Below, piece after piece: positions 25,294 to 34,169 of a stretch of DNA of 64,000 nucleotides. The notes below the pieces were generated by a model that did no database searches, had not been told where the DNA came from, and saw only the letters and a program-made list of their open reading frames with translations. Source of the stretch: an uncultured Streptomyces sp. (GTDB lineage Bacteria; Actinomycetota; Actinomycetes; Streptomycetales; Streptomycetaceae); NCBI RefSeq assembly GCF_947488945.1, contig NZ_CANLBS010000006.1:186001-250000 (forward strand). The letters are read 5' to 3'. The translations under genes and the position numbers were made by a program. Each line of letters opens with the position of its first letter. The first letter of the stretch is position 1.

Positions 25294-26507
25294 TGGCCGA
25301 CGAGCAGGACGAGTGGCTTGACGAGGAGGCCGCGGAGTCACTGCTGCGCGGCGAACCGGTGGTCCCTCTCGACGCCCCGGCCCGCGCGGCTGCGCTACGG
25401 CTGGCCCGGGCGCTGGACGAGGCCCGCGCGCACCGGCCGCAGGGCGGACTGCGCGGCGAGGAGGCCGCGCTGGCCGCGTTCCGGGAGGCCGCCGGCACCC
25501 CGGGCAAGCGGCGGTCCGCCGCCCAACGCCCGCTGACGGTACGGGCGGTGAGTCCGTCCGTCGGGATGGAGCTGCCCGATCCGGTCCGGCTCGGCGTCGC
25601 GCCGCCCGCCCGCAGGCGCCGGATGCGGCGCTCCGTCCGGTACGGACTGGTCGTGTCGCTCGCGGGCTGCGCGCTCGGCGGGGTCGCGGTGGCGACGGGC
25701 GCCGGCGTGCTGCCGGGCCCGTTCGGAGGGCACGGCACGGCTGCCCCGGCCGCCTCGGTCTCCGCACCCGCTCCCTCCGGCGTGCCGGACGGTGCGAAGA
25801 CGTCCGGCCGCCCCGGCGACCCCTCGGAAACAGGCGCTCCCGGGACCGGCGGTGCGACCGGCGCGCCGGGCTCCGCAGGCGCCGGGAACGACGGCTCCAC
25901 GCCCGGAAGCGGAACCTTCGGCGGGACGGGCGACCGGCCACTGCTGGGTGGAAGTGGAAGCGCAACGGGCGGGAGCGGAACGGGTCGGGACGGGACCGTC
26001 GACGGTCCGGACCGGGCGGGCGACGCGGCGCGGGACGGCGCCCCCGGCGCCTCGCGGAGCCCGTCCGGCGGTGACTGGCTCACCGCCGCGACCCAGCAGT
26101 GCCGCGACTACCGCGACGGCGATCTCGGCGCTGCGGAGCGCCGCAGGCTGGTGCGGACGGCCGGCGGAGAATCGAGCCTGGAGCGCCGCTGCGACCGCCT
26201 CCTCGGGGACGACGACGGCCGAAGCACGGACGGTTCGCGGGGCGGTGCCGGGGCCGACGGGGACCGCGAGGACGACGGCCCACACGACGACGGCCCCCGC
26301 GATCTCGGCGACGGTTCCGTCCGGAACTCCCGCGCGGAGAAGGAGTACGGCCCTTCGGGTGCGCGTGCCGGCGTCCGGCGGACGGTGGCGCCGCCGGGCG
26401 GTGCGTCGGCCGGGCGGGGAGGGCCGGGCGAGACGTCGGCCGACGGCAGGGTCACCTCCACCCGGACCGCGGTCTTCACCCGCACCGCCGTCACCGGCCG
26501 CCGCTGA
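25293..26507 (+). CDS. membrane protein, probable anti-sigma factor partner
   Basis: 404 residues from ATG 25293, sharing one base with the sigma stop (TGATG). The N-terminal cytoplasmic part has an acidic start (MADEQDEWLDEEAAESLLRGE) and a helical region with ALRLARALDEARA. One transmembrane segment follows the RRRRMRRSVRYG stretch (LVVSLAGCALGGVAVATGAGVL). The extracytoplasmic part is long, Gly/Ser/Pro-rich and low in complexity, with a short ordered segment around TAATQQCRDYRDGDLGAAERRRLVRTAGG. No zinc-binding HxxxCxxC motif is visible, so the anti-sigma role rests on operon position. Confidence 0.7.
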   Translation: MADEQDEWLDEEAAESLLRGEPVVPLDAPARAAALRLARALDEARAHRPQGGLRGEEAALAAFREAAGTPGKRRSAAQRPLTVRAVSPSVGMELPDPVRLGVAPPARRRRMRRSVRYGLVVSLAGCALGGVAVATGAGVLPGPFGGHGTAAPAASVSAPAPSGVPDGAKTSGRPGDPSETGAPGTGGATGAPGSAGAGNDGSTPGSGTFGGTGDRPLLGGSGSATGGSGTGRDGTVDGPDRAGDAARDGAPGASRSPSGGDWLTAATQQCRDYRDGDLGAAERRRLVRTAGGESSLERRCDRLLGDDDGRSTDGSRGGAGADGDREDDGPHDDGPRDLGDGSVRNSRAEKEYGPSGARAGVRRTVAPPGGASAGRGGPGETSADGRVTSTRTAVFTRTAVTGRR

Positions 26508-26789
26508 CCACTGCCGTCCACTGCCGTCCACCGCCGCTGACCACTGGACGGCCCCGCCTCCGGCTGTGATGCCGGTCACGACGGGGCGGTCCGGTGTGAC
26601 GTTTCCCGGACGCCGGGCGCAGTAGAGAGTGAGCCGACTGGTCATCGGCCGCGCCCAGAGCCGGGGTTCCCCCCGTACCTTCGGCTCGGCGCACCGGCGC
26701 GGGCGGGACACGTTCCCCCGGTCCCGTCCGCGCCCCTTCTTCCCCGGCCGGCCTTCGCGCCGGTCCGCGCCTCGCCGAGCGGCGCGGGA

Positions 26790-27941
26790 TCAGGCCGGTC
26801 TCGGCCGCTTCGCCTGTGCCGCCATGGTGCGCTTCAGCCGGGGACCGAACGGCTTCTCCACGAAGCGGTGCAGCAGGTACGCCAGCGTGAGCATCGAGAG
26901 CACCGACCCCACCAGCGTGACGTAGGGCGGCAGGTGCATCCACCGGTTCATCAGCCGGATCGCGAACCAGCCCAGGTGTTCGTGGACCAGGTAGAACGGA
27001 TAGGTCAGCGTCCCCGCGAAGGTGAGCCAGCGCCAGTTCGCCCACCGCAGCCAGCCGAGCGCCACCGCCGCCACCGCGAGGAACGACAGCAGCACGATGA
27101 GCTGGATGACGTAGGGGGAGCGGTCGAAGTCGCCCTCCATGCCCGGGTGCCAGCCCGCGGTGACCGAGTACCGCTGCCCCAGCAGCATGCTGGTCAGGAC
27201 GATCCCCCACAGCAGCAGGTCGCTGCCGTAGCGGTGGATGAGGTAGAGCGCCAGGCCGCCGATGAAGTACGGGGCGTGGTCCCGCATGACCAGCGCGTCG
27301 GTGAGCGGGGTGTCGGCGAGCCGGGCGAACGCGCCTGCCAGCGTCCAGGCGCAGCAGAAGACCACCACCCGGCGGTAGGTGACGCCCCGCCAGACCACGA
27401 AGACCGCGAACAGCACGTAGAAGCGCAGCTCGACCCAGAGGGTCCAGCAGACACCCAGCACCCGGTCGGCGCCCATGGGTTGCTGGAGCATGGTCAGGTT
27501 GACCAGGAACTCGTCCGGCCGTACCGGGGAGACCACCACCGGCAGCACCAGGGCGGCCGCGGTGACCAGCACGATCGCCACCCAGTAGGCCGGGTAGAGG
27601 CGGGCGACCCGGGAGCGGAAGAAGTCCCCGACCGTGCGGCCCCAGCTGCTCATGCAGATGACGAAGCCGCTGATGATGAAGAAGAGCTGCACGCCCATGC
27701 CGCCGTAGGTGGCGAACGCCGACAGGGTGGGGAACTTGATGCCCGGGGACTGCCCCCAGGACTCCGCGACCTGCCCGTTCTTTCCTGCGTAGTGGTAGCA
27801 GCAGACCATGAGGGCTGCCAGGATGCGCAGGCCGTCCAGGGCGCGCATCCGGTCCGTGCGGGTCCGGGGCGCGGTGGCGGGCTCCGGTAGGGCGGCGCTC
27901 TCCTCGGCGGGCTGCGCCGGGAGCGCCGTGACGGTCGTCAT
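26790..27941 (-). CDS. acyltransferase 3 family membrane protein
   Basis: 383 residues from ATG 27941. It has about ten transmembrane segments with the family signatures RALDGLRILAALMVCCYHY at the start, GVQLFFIISGFVICMS, and SRVARLYPAYWVAI. Such proteins O-acylate surface polysaccharides, lipids or antibiotics. It is the third gene of a minus-strand run (GT2, polysialyltransferase-like, acyltransferase; 23-bp gap before it), so O-acetylation of the polymer made by this cluster is a reasonable inference. Confidence 0.9.
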   Translation of the reverse strand: MTTVTALPAQPAEESAALPEPATAPRTRTDRMRALDGLRILAALMVCCYHYAGKNGQVAESWGQSPGIKFPTLSAFATYGGMGVQLFFIISGFVICMSSWGRTVGDFFRSRVARLYPAYWVAIVLVTAAALVLPVVVSPVRPDEFLVNLTMLQQPMGADRVLGVCWTLWVELRFYVLFAVFVVWRGVTYRRVVVFCCAWTLAGAFARLADTPLTDALVMRDHAPYFIGGLALYLIHRYGSDLLLWGIVLTSMLLGQRYSVTAGWHPGMEGDFDRSPYVIQLIVLLSFLAVAAVALGWLRWANWRWLTFAGTLTYPFYLVHEHLGWFAIRLMNRWMHLPPYVTLVGSVLSMLTLAYLLHRFVEKPFGPRLKRTMAAQAKRPRPA

Positions 27942-27964
27942 GTGGTCGGTCCTTCGGATGGGTG

Positions 27965-29347
27965 TCAGCGGCCGCGCGAGGTCCGTTTGGCCGCGGCCCG
28001 CTTCCAGGCGACCGCCTGCCGGGCGAACTTGCGGACCGTCGCGTTGCGCGGGATGAAGTCGAGCTGGGACGGCAGCGCGCCGGGCAGCGCCAGGGCCGTG
28101 AGCCGGCGGCGGCGGAAGTACCGCGTCAGGTCGGCCGCCGGAAGGCCCGTCAGGTGCTGTTCGGCCGCCGGGCGGAGGTCGGGGTAGATCTGCGGCTGCA
28201 TCGCGAAGCCGACGGCCGTGACCAGCCCCGACAGCTTCTCGCGCACCCCGTTCTCGTCCGGCAGCGACCAGCCGGTGACCGCCGCGGTGTCCTCCAGCGC
28301 GGGCAGCAGGGCGTCGACGATGGTGACCGGCACCCGGTTGCTGTTCTGGTACGGGGTCAGGGCCGCCAACAGCTCCTCCGTGCCGACCCGGGCGACCGGG
28401 ATGCCGTAGAACGTGGTCGCGGTGAGCAGGGCGGTGGAGAACGCGCCGACGACGAGCGCCGGGCGGAGCCGTTCGTACACCACTTCGGCGATGACCGGGC
28501 TGTCGAGGACCGACAGTTCGGCGCCGAGCCGGGCCGCTTCCTGCTCCAGGTCCTGCGACCAGCCCACCGGCGCCGACGGGTGCGGCTTGAACACCACCCG
28601 GCGGTGCCCGAGCGCCACCGCGCCGCGCAGCATCCGCAGGTGCAGCTCGCGCTCCTCGTCGGTCGTCAGCACGTCGATCGCCGACAGGTACTGGCCGAGC
28701 AGCAGTGCGGGCGCCTCGGCCGCGAGGTCCAGGCCGCCCGCCGCGTCGGCGAGCGCGCCCAGCGCCTTCAGGAACTCCGGGGTCGGGATGACCTCGGGCT
28801 CCACGCCGAACTCGGTGAGCAGCAGCGGGCGCAGCCCCGGTACCAGGTCCAGGTGGAGCAGCCGCTGGATGCGGGTGCCGATCAGCGGGTCGATCTTGCT
28901 GCGGGTGGGGCCGTAGCTCATCAGGCCGTCGGCGTAGATGTGCACCGGCGCATCGCCGAAGATCCGGGCGGCGGCCTGGGAGGGGTTGGCCTGGATGGAC
29001 TCGCAGGCGATCTCCACCGGCCCGTCGCCCAGCTCCCACGCGGTCCGCAGATACCGCTCCCACAGCAGCGTGTCCTGCTCGCGCGGGGACCAGCCGACCG
29101 GGTGGAAGGGCCGCAGGAACGCGTTCCAGGAGCGCACCTCGTCGAATTCGGGGCGCAGCGACTCGAAGCCCGCCATCCGGTCGAGCGGGACGCCCACCTC
29201 GGGGGCGGGCGAGGTGTCGCTGACGACCAGGATGCGGCGGTGCTCGTCGCGCGGACCGAACTGGCCGGCCCGGATGGCGGCGGTCACCGTCAGGGCGGCG
29301 TACTGCGAGCAGGCGAAGAAGAGCTGGGTGGTGCGGATGCCGGACAT
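27965..29347 (-). CDS. polysialyltransferase-family glycosyltransferase
   Basis: 460 residues from ATG 29347, overlapping the upstream GT2 gene by one base (TGATG). Sequence features are an N-terminal RTTQLFFACSQYAALTVTAAI, a central VHIYADGLMSYGPTRSKI, and a C-terminal half with RRVVFKPHPSAPVGW and a later VGAFSTALLTATTFYGIPVA. These resemble alpha-2,8-polysialyltransferases (KPHP and S-T-A motifs for CMP-sugar binding and acid/base function). Linked genes for an activated nonulosonic acid across the divergent promoter suggest it polymerises or attaches that sugar. It is cytoplasmic and membrane-associated by inference. Confidence 0.8.
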   Translation of the reverse strand: MSGIRTTQLFFACSQYAALTVTAAIRAGQFGPRDEHRRILVVSDTSPAPEVGVPLDRMAGFESLRPEFDEVRSWNAFLRPFHPVGWSPREQDTLLWERYLRTAWELGDGPVEIACESIQANPSQAAARIFGDAPVHIYADGLMSYGPTRSKIDPLIGTRIQRLLHLDLVPGLRPLLLTEFGVEPEVIPTPEFLKALGALADAAGGLDLAAEAPALLLGQYLSAIDVLTTDEERELHLRMLRGAVALGHRRVVFKPHPSAPVGWSQDLEQEAARLGAELSVLDSPVIAEVVYERLRPALVVGAFSTALLTATTFYGIPVARVGTEELLAALTPYQNSNRVPVTIVDALLPALEDTAAVTGWSLPDENGVREKLSGLVTAVGFAMQPQIYPDLRPAAEQHLTGLPAADLTRYFRRRRLTALALPGALPSQLDFIPRNATVRKFARQAVAWKRAAAKRTSRGR

Positions 29348-30351
29348 CAGACGGTGGCTCCAGGGGCGGCGGCGGGGGTGGGGACTTCGGTGGCGGCGGC
29401 CCGTCGGCGCACCCGGCGCAGCAGTGCGGCGCGGTGGTCGCCCAGCGAGACCAGGGTCTCGTCGAGGACGTCCTGGGGCAGTCGGCGCAGCGCCGCCGCG
29501 CTCATCGCGCGGAGCTGCTTCGCCACCGGGGGCTCGAACCGCTCGATGGAGTCGAGGTGGTGGGCCATGACGGCGCAGTAGGTGCGGACCGCCTTGGGCA
29601 GCAGCGCGTCGGCGTCCCGGTCCTGCGACGTCTCCGCGATGACCTGGTCGAACGACCGGATGAAGTCCAGTTGGCGCACGTCGCCGATCTGGGTGAGCGA
29701 GGACGCCACCCCGCGGCGGTAGAAGACGCCGAGCAGCCCCACCGAGGCGAAGCTCTCCGCCTCGCGGTGCAGCCGCCAGATCCAGGGCCGGTCCTCGGCG
29801 GTGCGCAGCCCGTCGGTGAAGTGCAGCAGGCCCCGGTCGAGCAGCCGTCGGTGGTAGACGCCGGCCCAGGCGTACGGGTAGTCGACCGGCGTCGTGCGGT
29901 GGGCGGGCAGGATCACCGAACGCGGGTCCAGCACCCGGTTGCGCAGGCCGTGCGGCACCCGGTGCACGGTCCGGGCGCGTCCGGTCACCTGCACGTGGTC
30001 GGAGCGCACGAAGTCGCAGCCCAGCCGCTCGATCGAGGCGACGAGATCGGCGAAGTAACCGGGGGCCAGCCAGTCGTCGCCGTCCAGGAAGGTCAGGTAC
30101 TCCCCGTTCGCGGCGTCGAGGCCGGTGTTGCGGGCGGTCGCCAGGCCGCCGTTCCTTTCGTGCCGTACGACCACCGCCCCAGGAATGTCCTCCCGGGCGC
30201 GCGAAAGAATGTCCCCCGTTCCGTCGGTCGAACAATCGTCGACGAGGATGAATTCGAAGTCGTCGCGGGCGTTCGCCCGCAGACTGCGAAGGGTGTCGGG
30301 CGCGTATGTCTGCACGTTGTAGAACGGCACGATGACGGAGAGCTTGACCAC
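29347..30351 (-). CDS. glycosyltransferase family 2
   Basis: 334 residues from GTG 30351. The GT-A fold shows KLSVIVPFYNVQTYAPDTLRSL, FEFILVDDCSTDGTGDIL, and the DXD-type metal site in YLTFLDGDDWLAPGYF. A helical C-terminal region follows. The start is supported by a -10-like TAGCGT exactly 7 nt upstream, which would make the message leaderless. It is the first gene of a three-gene unit with the polysialyltransferase-like and acyltransferase genes, and is divergent from the nonulosonic-acid genes. Confidence 0.9.
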   Translation of the reverse strand: MVKLSVIVPFYNVQTYAPDTLRSLRANARDDFEFILVDDCSTDGTGDILSRAREDIPGAVVVRHERNGGLATARNTGLDAANGEYLTFLDGDDWLAPGYFADLVASIERLGCDFVRSDHVQVTGRARTVHRVPHGLRNRVLDPRSVILPAHRTTPVDYPYAWAGVYHRRLLDRGLLHFTDGLRTAEDRPWIWRLHREAESFASVGLLGVFYRRGVASSLTQIGDVRQLDFIRSFDQVIAETSQDRDADALLPKAVRTYCAVMAHHLDSIERFEPPVAKQLRAMSAAALRRLPQDVLDETLVSLGDHRAALLRRVRRRAAATEVPTPAAAPGATV

Positions 30352-30358
30352 ACGCAAC

Positions 30359-30551
30359 ACGCTAGATGCGGGCCCGGCATTTTCCTTTTCCGTCACGGGT
30401 ATACAAGGTGAACACCGCATGGCGGGATCATGAAGCGCCCTGCTTGCAGGGCGAATTCATCCCTTACGAGAGGCTGACCCCAACCGTCGGCGTGCTGTTA
30501 ACCATTTGTTGCCGCTGTGTTGGGCCGTCACTCGCAATGGCTTCCTAACTT
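30359..30551. promoter_or_regulatory. divergent promoter pair driving two leaderless transcripts
   Basis: On the minus strand TAGCGT (30364-30359) lies 7 nt before GTG 30351. On the plus strand TAACTT (30546-30551) lies 7 nt before GTG 30559. Neither gene has a ribosome-binding site. The region between is A/T-richer than its surroundings. The -35 elements are weak. Confidence 0.55.
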
Positions 30552-30558
30552 CTAGGAC

Positions 30559-31965
30559 GTGCCCCCACGTACCAGCCCCGCGGCCTCGGCCCCGGACCTC
30601 GAAACCGCCTCCGCCCCGACCGCGTCCGACGCGGCCGGACCCGCGCTGAAGGTGGCCGTGCTCGCCGACTCCGACACGCGGTGGAAATGGGGCGCGCTCA
30701 CCGCGCGCCGCCTCACCGCCGCCGCGGAACCGGCGGCCGGTGGGCGGGCGGTCGAGATCAGCGGACTGCTGCTGCGCGGCCGGGCCACCCCGACCCCCCG
30801 CCAGCTCGCCGAGGTCGGCGACGTCGGGATCGACCCGAGCCGGGTGCGCGAGGTCACCGCCGTCGAGTTCCTGCACGCCGTCCGGGACGAGGGGTACGAC
30901 CTCGTCGTCCTCGCTCTCGTCGGCGGCGGCGTCCAGGCCATGCTGCACGGACTGGCCGCGCTCGGCCTGCCCCGCAGGCCCGTCGTGGTCACCGGCTACG
31001 TCGGCGTCGTCTACGAGAAGCTCGCCGACGGGCTGCTGCTGCGCCACGGCGCGGACGTCGTGCTCGCCAACTCCCGCCACGACGCCGAGCGGTTCCGCGC
31101 GGTCTACGAAGGGGTCGGCGCCGACGCGGGCGCCGTCACCGAGGCCGCGCTGCCGTTCCTCGGCGGCGCCCCGCACCGGCCCGAAGAAGGCCGGGACACC
31201 GTGGTCTTCGCCGCCCAGCCGTCCGTGCCGGCCTCCCGCGCGGAGCGCACGTACCTGCTGCGCAGGCTCGTGGAGCACGCCCGGCTGCACCCGCACCGCG
31301 AGGTGGTGCTGAAGCTGCGCTCCAAGCCCGGCGAGCACACCACCCACGTCGAGGAACTGCCCTACCAGCGGCTCGCCGAGCGGCTGCCCGGCGGCCTGCC
31401 GCCCAACTTCCGCCTGGCGTACGGCCACATGGGCGAGGTGCTGGACCGCACCGACCTGCTGGTCACCGTGTCCTCCACCGCCGCCCTGGAGTCCCTGCAC
31501 CGGTCCATCCCGACCGCGATCCTCACCGACCTAGGGGTGCGCGAGACCCTCGGCAACCACCACTTCGTGGGGTCCGGACTGCTGACCTCCTGGGACCGGC
31601 TGGACGGCGGCCTCGCCCCCGTCCCCGACCCCGGGTGGCTGGCCGGCCAGGGCGTCGCCGCCGACGGCACGTACGCCACCGCGTACGACCGGGCCCGCGA
31701 CCGCGTCACCGAGCTGCTCGGCTCCGCACTCCCGCCCCTCGCACCCTTCTACGACCCGGCGACCGCGCCCGGATACCTCCCCGGCATCCTCGCCCGCCAC
31801 CATCTCGGCCCCGACGGCCGCCCGCTGCCCGGCGCCCCCGCCGCCGCCGATCCCGGCCGGATCCGGGGCGCGGTCCGCGAGACCGTCCGCAATGCGGCGC
31901 GCGGCGCCTACCGGCACGGCGTCCAGCGCGTCGCCCCGGTGATCCGCCGGATGGGTGAACTGTGA
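30559..31965 (+). CDS. putative glycosyltransferase of the nonulosonic-acid polymer cluster
   Basis: 468 residues from leaderless GTG 30559. It appears to have a GT-B-like arrangement of two alpha/beta domains: ALKVAVLADSDTRWKWGAL at the start, LPRRPVVVTGYVGVVYEKLADG in the middle, and TVVFAAQPSVPASRAERTYLLRRL opening the second half with VVLKLRSKPGEHTTHVEELPY. A late LVTVSSTAALESLHRSIPTAIL resembles the S-S-T motif of polysialyltransferases. It overlaps or abuts the CMP-sugar synthetase gene. I treat it as a DUF6716-type glycosyltransferase, with activity unproven. Confidence 0.75.
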   Translation: MPPRTSPAASAPDLETASAPTASDAAGPALKVAVLADSDTRWKWGALTARRLTAAAEPAAGGRAVEISGLLLRGRATPTPRQLAEVGDVGIDPSRVREVTAVEFLHAVRDEGYDLVVLALVGGGVQAMLHGLAALGLPRRPVVVTGYVGVVYEKLADGLLLRHGADVVLANSRHDAERFRAVYEGVGADAGAVTEAALPFLGGAPHRPEEGRDTVVFAAQPSVPASRAERTYLLRRLVEHARLHPHREVVLKLRSKPGEHTTHVEELPYQRLAERLPGGLPPNFRLAYGHMGEVLDRTDLLVTVSSTAALESLHRSIPTAILTDLGVRETLGNHHFVGSGLLTSWDRLDGGLAPVPDPGWLAGQGVAADGTYATAYDRARDRVTELLGSALPPLAPFYDPATAPGYLPGILARHHLGPDGRPLPGAPAAADPGRIRGAVRETVRNAARGAYRHGVQRVAPVIRRMGEL

Positions 31966-31985
31966 CCACCACTTCAGGAGCCTCC

Positions 31986-33218
31986 ATGACGACACCCACC
32001 GTGCTCGCGGTGATCCCCGCCCGCGGCGGATCCAAGGGCGTCCCCGCCAAGAACGTCGCGCAGGTCGGCGGCGTGCCGCTGGTCGCCCGCGCGGTGCTCG
32101 CCTGCCTCGGCGCCCCCGAGGTCACCGACGTGGCCGTCTCCACCGACGACGACGCCGTCGCGGCCGCCGCCCGCTCGCGGGCCGAGGCGTCCGGCGAGGC
32201 GGACCGGGTGCACGTCGTGCGGCGCCCCGCCGAGATCGCCGGCGACACCGCCACCAGCGAGGCCGCCGTCCTGCACGCGATGGACGCCTTCGAGGCGATG
32301 ACCGGCCGGACCGTGGACGTGGTGCTGCTCGTCCAGTGCACCAGCCCGTTCGTCTCCCCCGGGGACGTCGACGGGGTCGCCCGCGCGGTCCGGACCGAGG
32401 GCGCCGACACCGCCGTCACCGTCGCCCCCTTCCACGGCTTCGTGTGGCGCGACGGGAAGGCCGTCGAGGAGTCCGCCTACGGCGTCAACCACGACAAGTC
32501 GGTACGCCCCCGCCGCCAGGACCGCCCCCAGGACCTGCTGGAGACCGGCGCCGCGTACGCCATGGACGCGGCCGGTTTCCGCACCCACCGGCACCGCTTC
32601 TTCGGCGACACCGCACTGGTGCGCACCGACGCCGCGCGGGTGCTGGAGATCGACGACCCCCACGACCTGGCCCGCGCCCGGACGCTCGCCCCGCTGCTGG
32701 ACCCACCGGCGCTGCCCACCCGCGCGGACGTCGACGCCGTCGTCCTCGACTTCGACGGCACCCAGACCGACGACCGGGTCATGATCGACTCCGACGGCCG
32801 CGAGACCGTCGCGGTGCACCGCGGCGACGGCCTCGGCATCGCCGCCCTGCGCCGCTCCGGACTCGACCTCCTCATCCTCTCCACCGAGCAGAACCCGGTC
32901 GTCGCCGCCCGCGCCAAGAAGCTGAAGGTGCCCGTCCTGCACGGCATCGACCGCAAGGACCTGGCACTCAAGCAGTGGTGCGACGAGCACGGCATCAGCC
33001 CCGACCGGGTGCTCTACGTCGGCAACGACGTCAACGACCTCCCCTGCTTCGCACTGGCGGGCTGGCCCGTCGCGGTCGCCGGTGCCCACGACTCGGTGCG
33101 CGCCGCGGCGCGCGCCGTCACGGCCACCCCCGGTGGCCACGGAGCGATCCGCGAGATCGCGGCCTGGCTGCTGGGCCCCGAACTCACCCTCACCACCCCC
33201 ACCCTCACCACCAGCTAA
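31986..33218 (+). CDS. CMP-nonulosonate cytidylyltransferase fused to a HAD phosphatase
   Basis: 410 residues from ATG 31986 (AGGAG 5-6 nt upstream; a GTG at 31962 overlapping the previous stop is an alternative). Residues ~1-235 are a NeuA/KdsB-type CTP transferase with VLAVIPARGGSKGVPAKN, LLVQCTSPF and the TGAAYAMD region. Residues ~240-400 are a KdsC-like HAD phosphatase with DFDGTQTDDR (catalytic Asp pair), LSTEQNPVV, and GNDVNDLPC. Together they would dephosphorylate a 9-phosphate nonulosonate and activate it as CMP-sugar. The fusion therefore suggests a Kdn-9-phosphate route. Confidence 0.88.
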   Translation: MTTPTVLAVIPARGGSKGVPAKNVAQVGGVPLVARAVLACLGAPEVTDVAVSTDDDAVAAAARSRAEASGEADRVHVVRRPAEIAGDTATSEAAVLHAMDAFEAMTGRTVDVVLLVQCTSPFVSPGDVDGVARAVRTEGADTAVTVAPFHGFVWRDGKAVEESAYGVNHDKSVRPRRQDRPQDLLETGAAYAMDAAGFRTHRHRFFGDTALVRTDAARVLEIDDPHDLARARTLAPLLDPPALPTRADVDAVVLDFDGTQTDDRVMIDSDGRETVAVHRGDGLGIAALRRSGLDLLILSTEQNPVVAARAKKLKVPVLHGIDRKDLALKQWCDEHGISPDRVLYVGNDVNDLPCFALAGWPVAVAGAHDSVRAAARAVTATPGGHGAIREIAAWLLGPELTLTTPTLTTS

Positions 33219-33229
33219 GGAACACCCTC

Positions 33230-34159
33230 ATGAGCGACTCCCGCCTGCGCACGTTCGGCACCCGCACCGCCGGACCCGGTCAGTCCGTGTACATCACCGG
33301 TGAGATCGGCATCAACCACAACGGCGAGCTGGACAACGCGCTCAAGCTCATCGACGTGGCCGCCGAAGCCGGCTGCGACGCCGTCAAGTTCCAGAAGCGG
33401 ACCCCCGAGATCTGCACCCCGCGCGACCAGTGGGACATCGAGCGGGACACCCCCTGGGGCCGGATGACGTACATCGACTACCGCCACCGCGTCGAGTTCG
33501 GCGAGGACGAGTACCGCACCATCGCCGCCCACTGCGCCGAGCGCGGCATCGACTGGTTCGCCTCCCCGTGGGACACCGAGGCCGTCGCCTTCCTGGAGAA
33601 GTTCGACGTCCCCGCCCACAAGGTGGCCTCCGCCTCCCTCACCGACGACGAGCTGCTGCGCGCCCTGCGCGCCACCGGCCGCACCGTCATCCTCTCCACC
33701 GGCATGTCGACGCCGAAGCAGATCCGCCACGCCGTCGAGGTCCTCGGCAGCGACAACATCCTGATGTGCCACGCCACCTCGACCTACCCGGCGCAGGCCG
33801 AGGAGCTGAACCTGCGAGTCATCAACACCCTCCAGCAGGAGTACCCGAACGTCCCGATCGGCTACAGCGGCCACGAGACGGGCCTGCAGACCACGCTGGC
33901 CGCCGTCGCCCTCGGCGCCGCCTTCGTCGAGCGCCACATCACCCTCGACCGCGCCATGTGGGGCTCCGACCAGGCCGCCTCCGTCGAGCCGCAGGGCCTG
34001 GCCCGCCTGGTCCGCGACATCCGCACCATCGAGGCGTCCCTCGGTGACGGCGTGAAGAAGGTCTACGAGTCGGAGCTCGGCCCGATGAAGAAGCTCCGCC
34101 GCGTCCCCGGCGTCGTCGCCGAGGCCGACAGCGCGTCCGCCGAGCCGGTCGCGGTCTGA
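33230..34159 (+). CDS. NeuB-family nonulosonate synthase lacking the SAF domain
   Basis: Condenses PEP with a hexose or hexosamine (or its 6-phosphate) to form a nine-carbon acid. It has 309 residues from ATG 33230. The TIM-barrel landmarks are present: YITGEIGINHNGELDNALKLIDVA, CDAVKFQKRTPE, DWFASPWD, HKVASASLTDDELL, VILSTGMST, GYSGHETGLQTTLAAVALGA, and VERHITLDRAMWGSDQAAS. The protein ends about 25 residues after the barrel, without the C-terminal SAF/antifreeze-like domain of typical ~345-residue NeuB. It follows the CMP-transferase gene by 11 bp. Confidence 0.9.
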   Translation: MSDSRLRTFGTRTAGPGQSVYITGEIGINHNGELDNALKLIDVAAEAGCDAVKFQKRTPEICTPRDQWDIERDTPWGRMTYIDYRHRVEFGEDEYRTIAAHCAERGIDWFASPWDTEAVAFLEKFDVPAHKVASASLTDDELLRALRATGRTVILSTGMSTPKQIRHAVEVLGSDNILMCHATSTYPAQAEELNLRVINTLQQEYPNVPIGYSGHETGLQTTLAAVALGAAFVERHITLDRAMWGSDQAASVEPQGLARLVRDIRTIEASLGDGVKKVYESELGPMKKLRRVPGVVAEADSASAEPVAV

Positions 34160-34169
34160 GCGCCGACTT

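Noticed and set aside
24332..26083. Minus-strand open frame of 583 codons opposite the sigma factor and its partner
   Set aside because: Pro/Arg/Ser-rich shadow of GC-rich coding DNA; the plus-strand genes show clear domains and overlapping start/stop signals.
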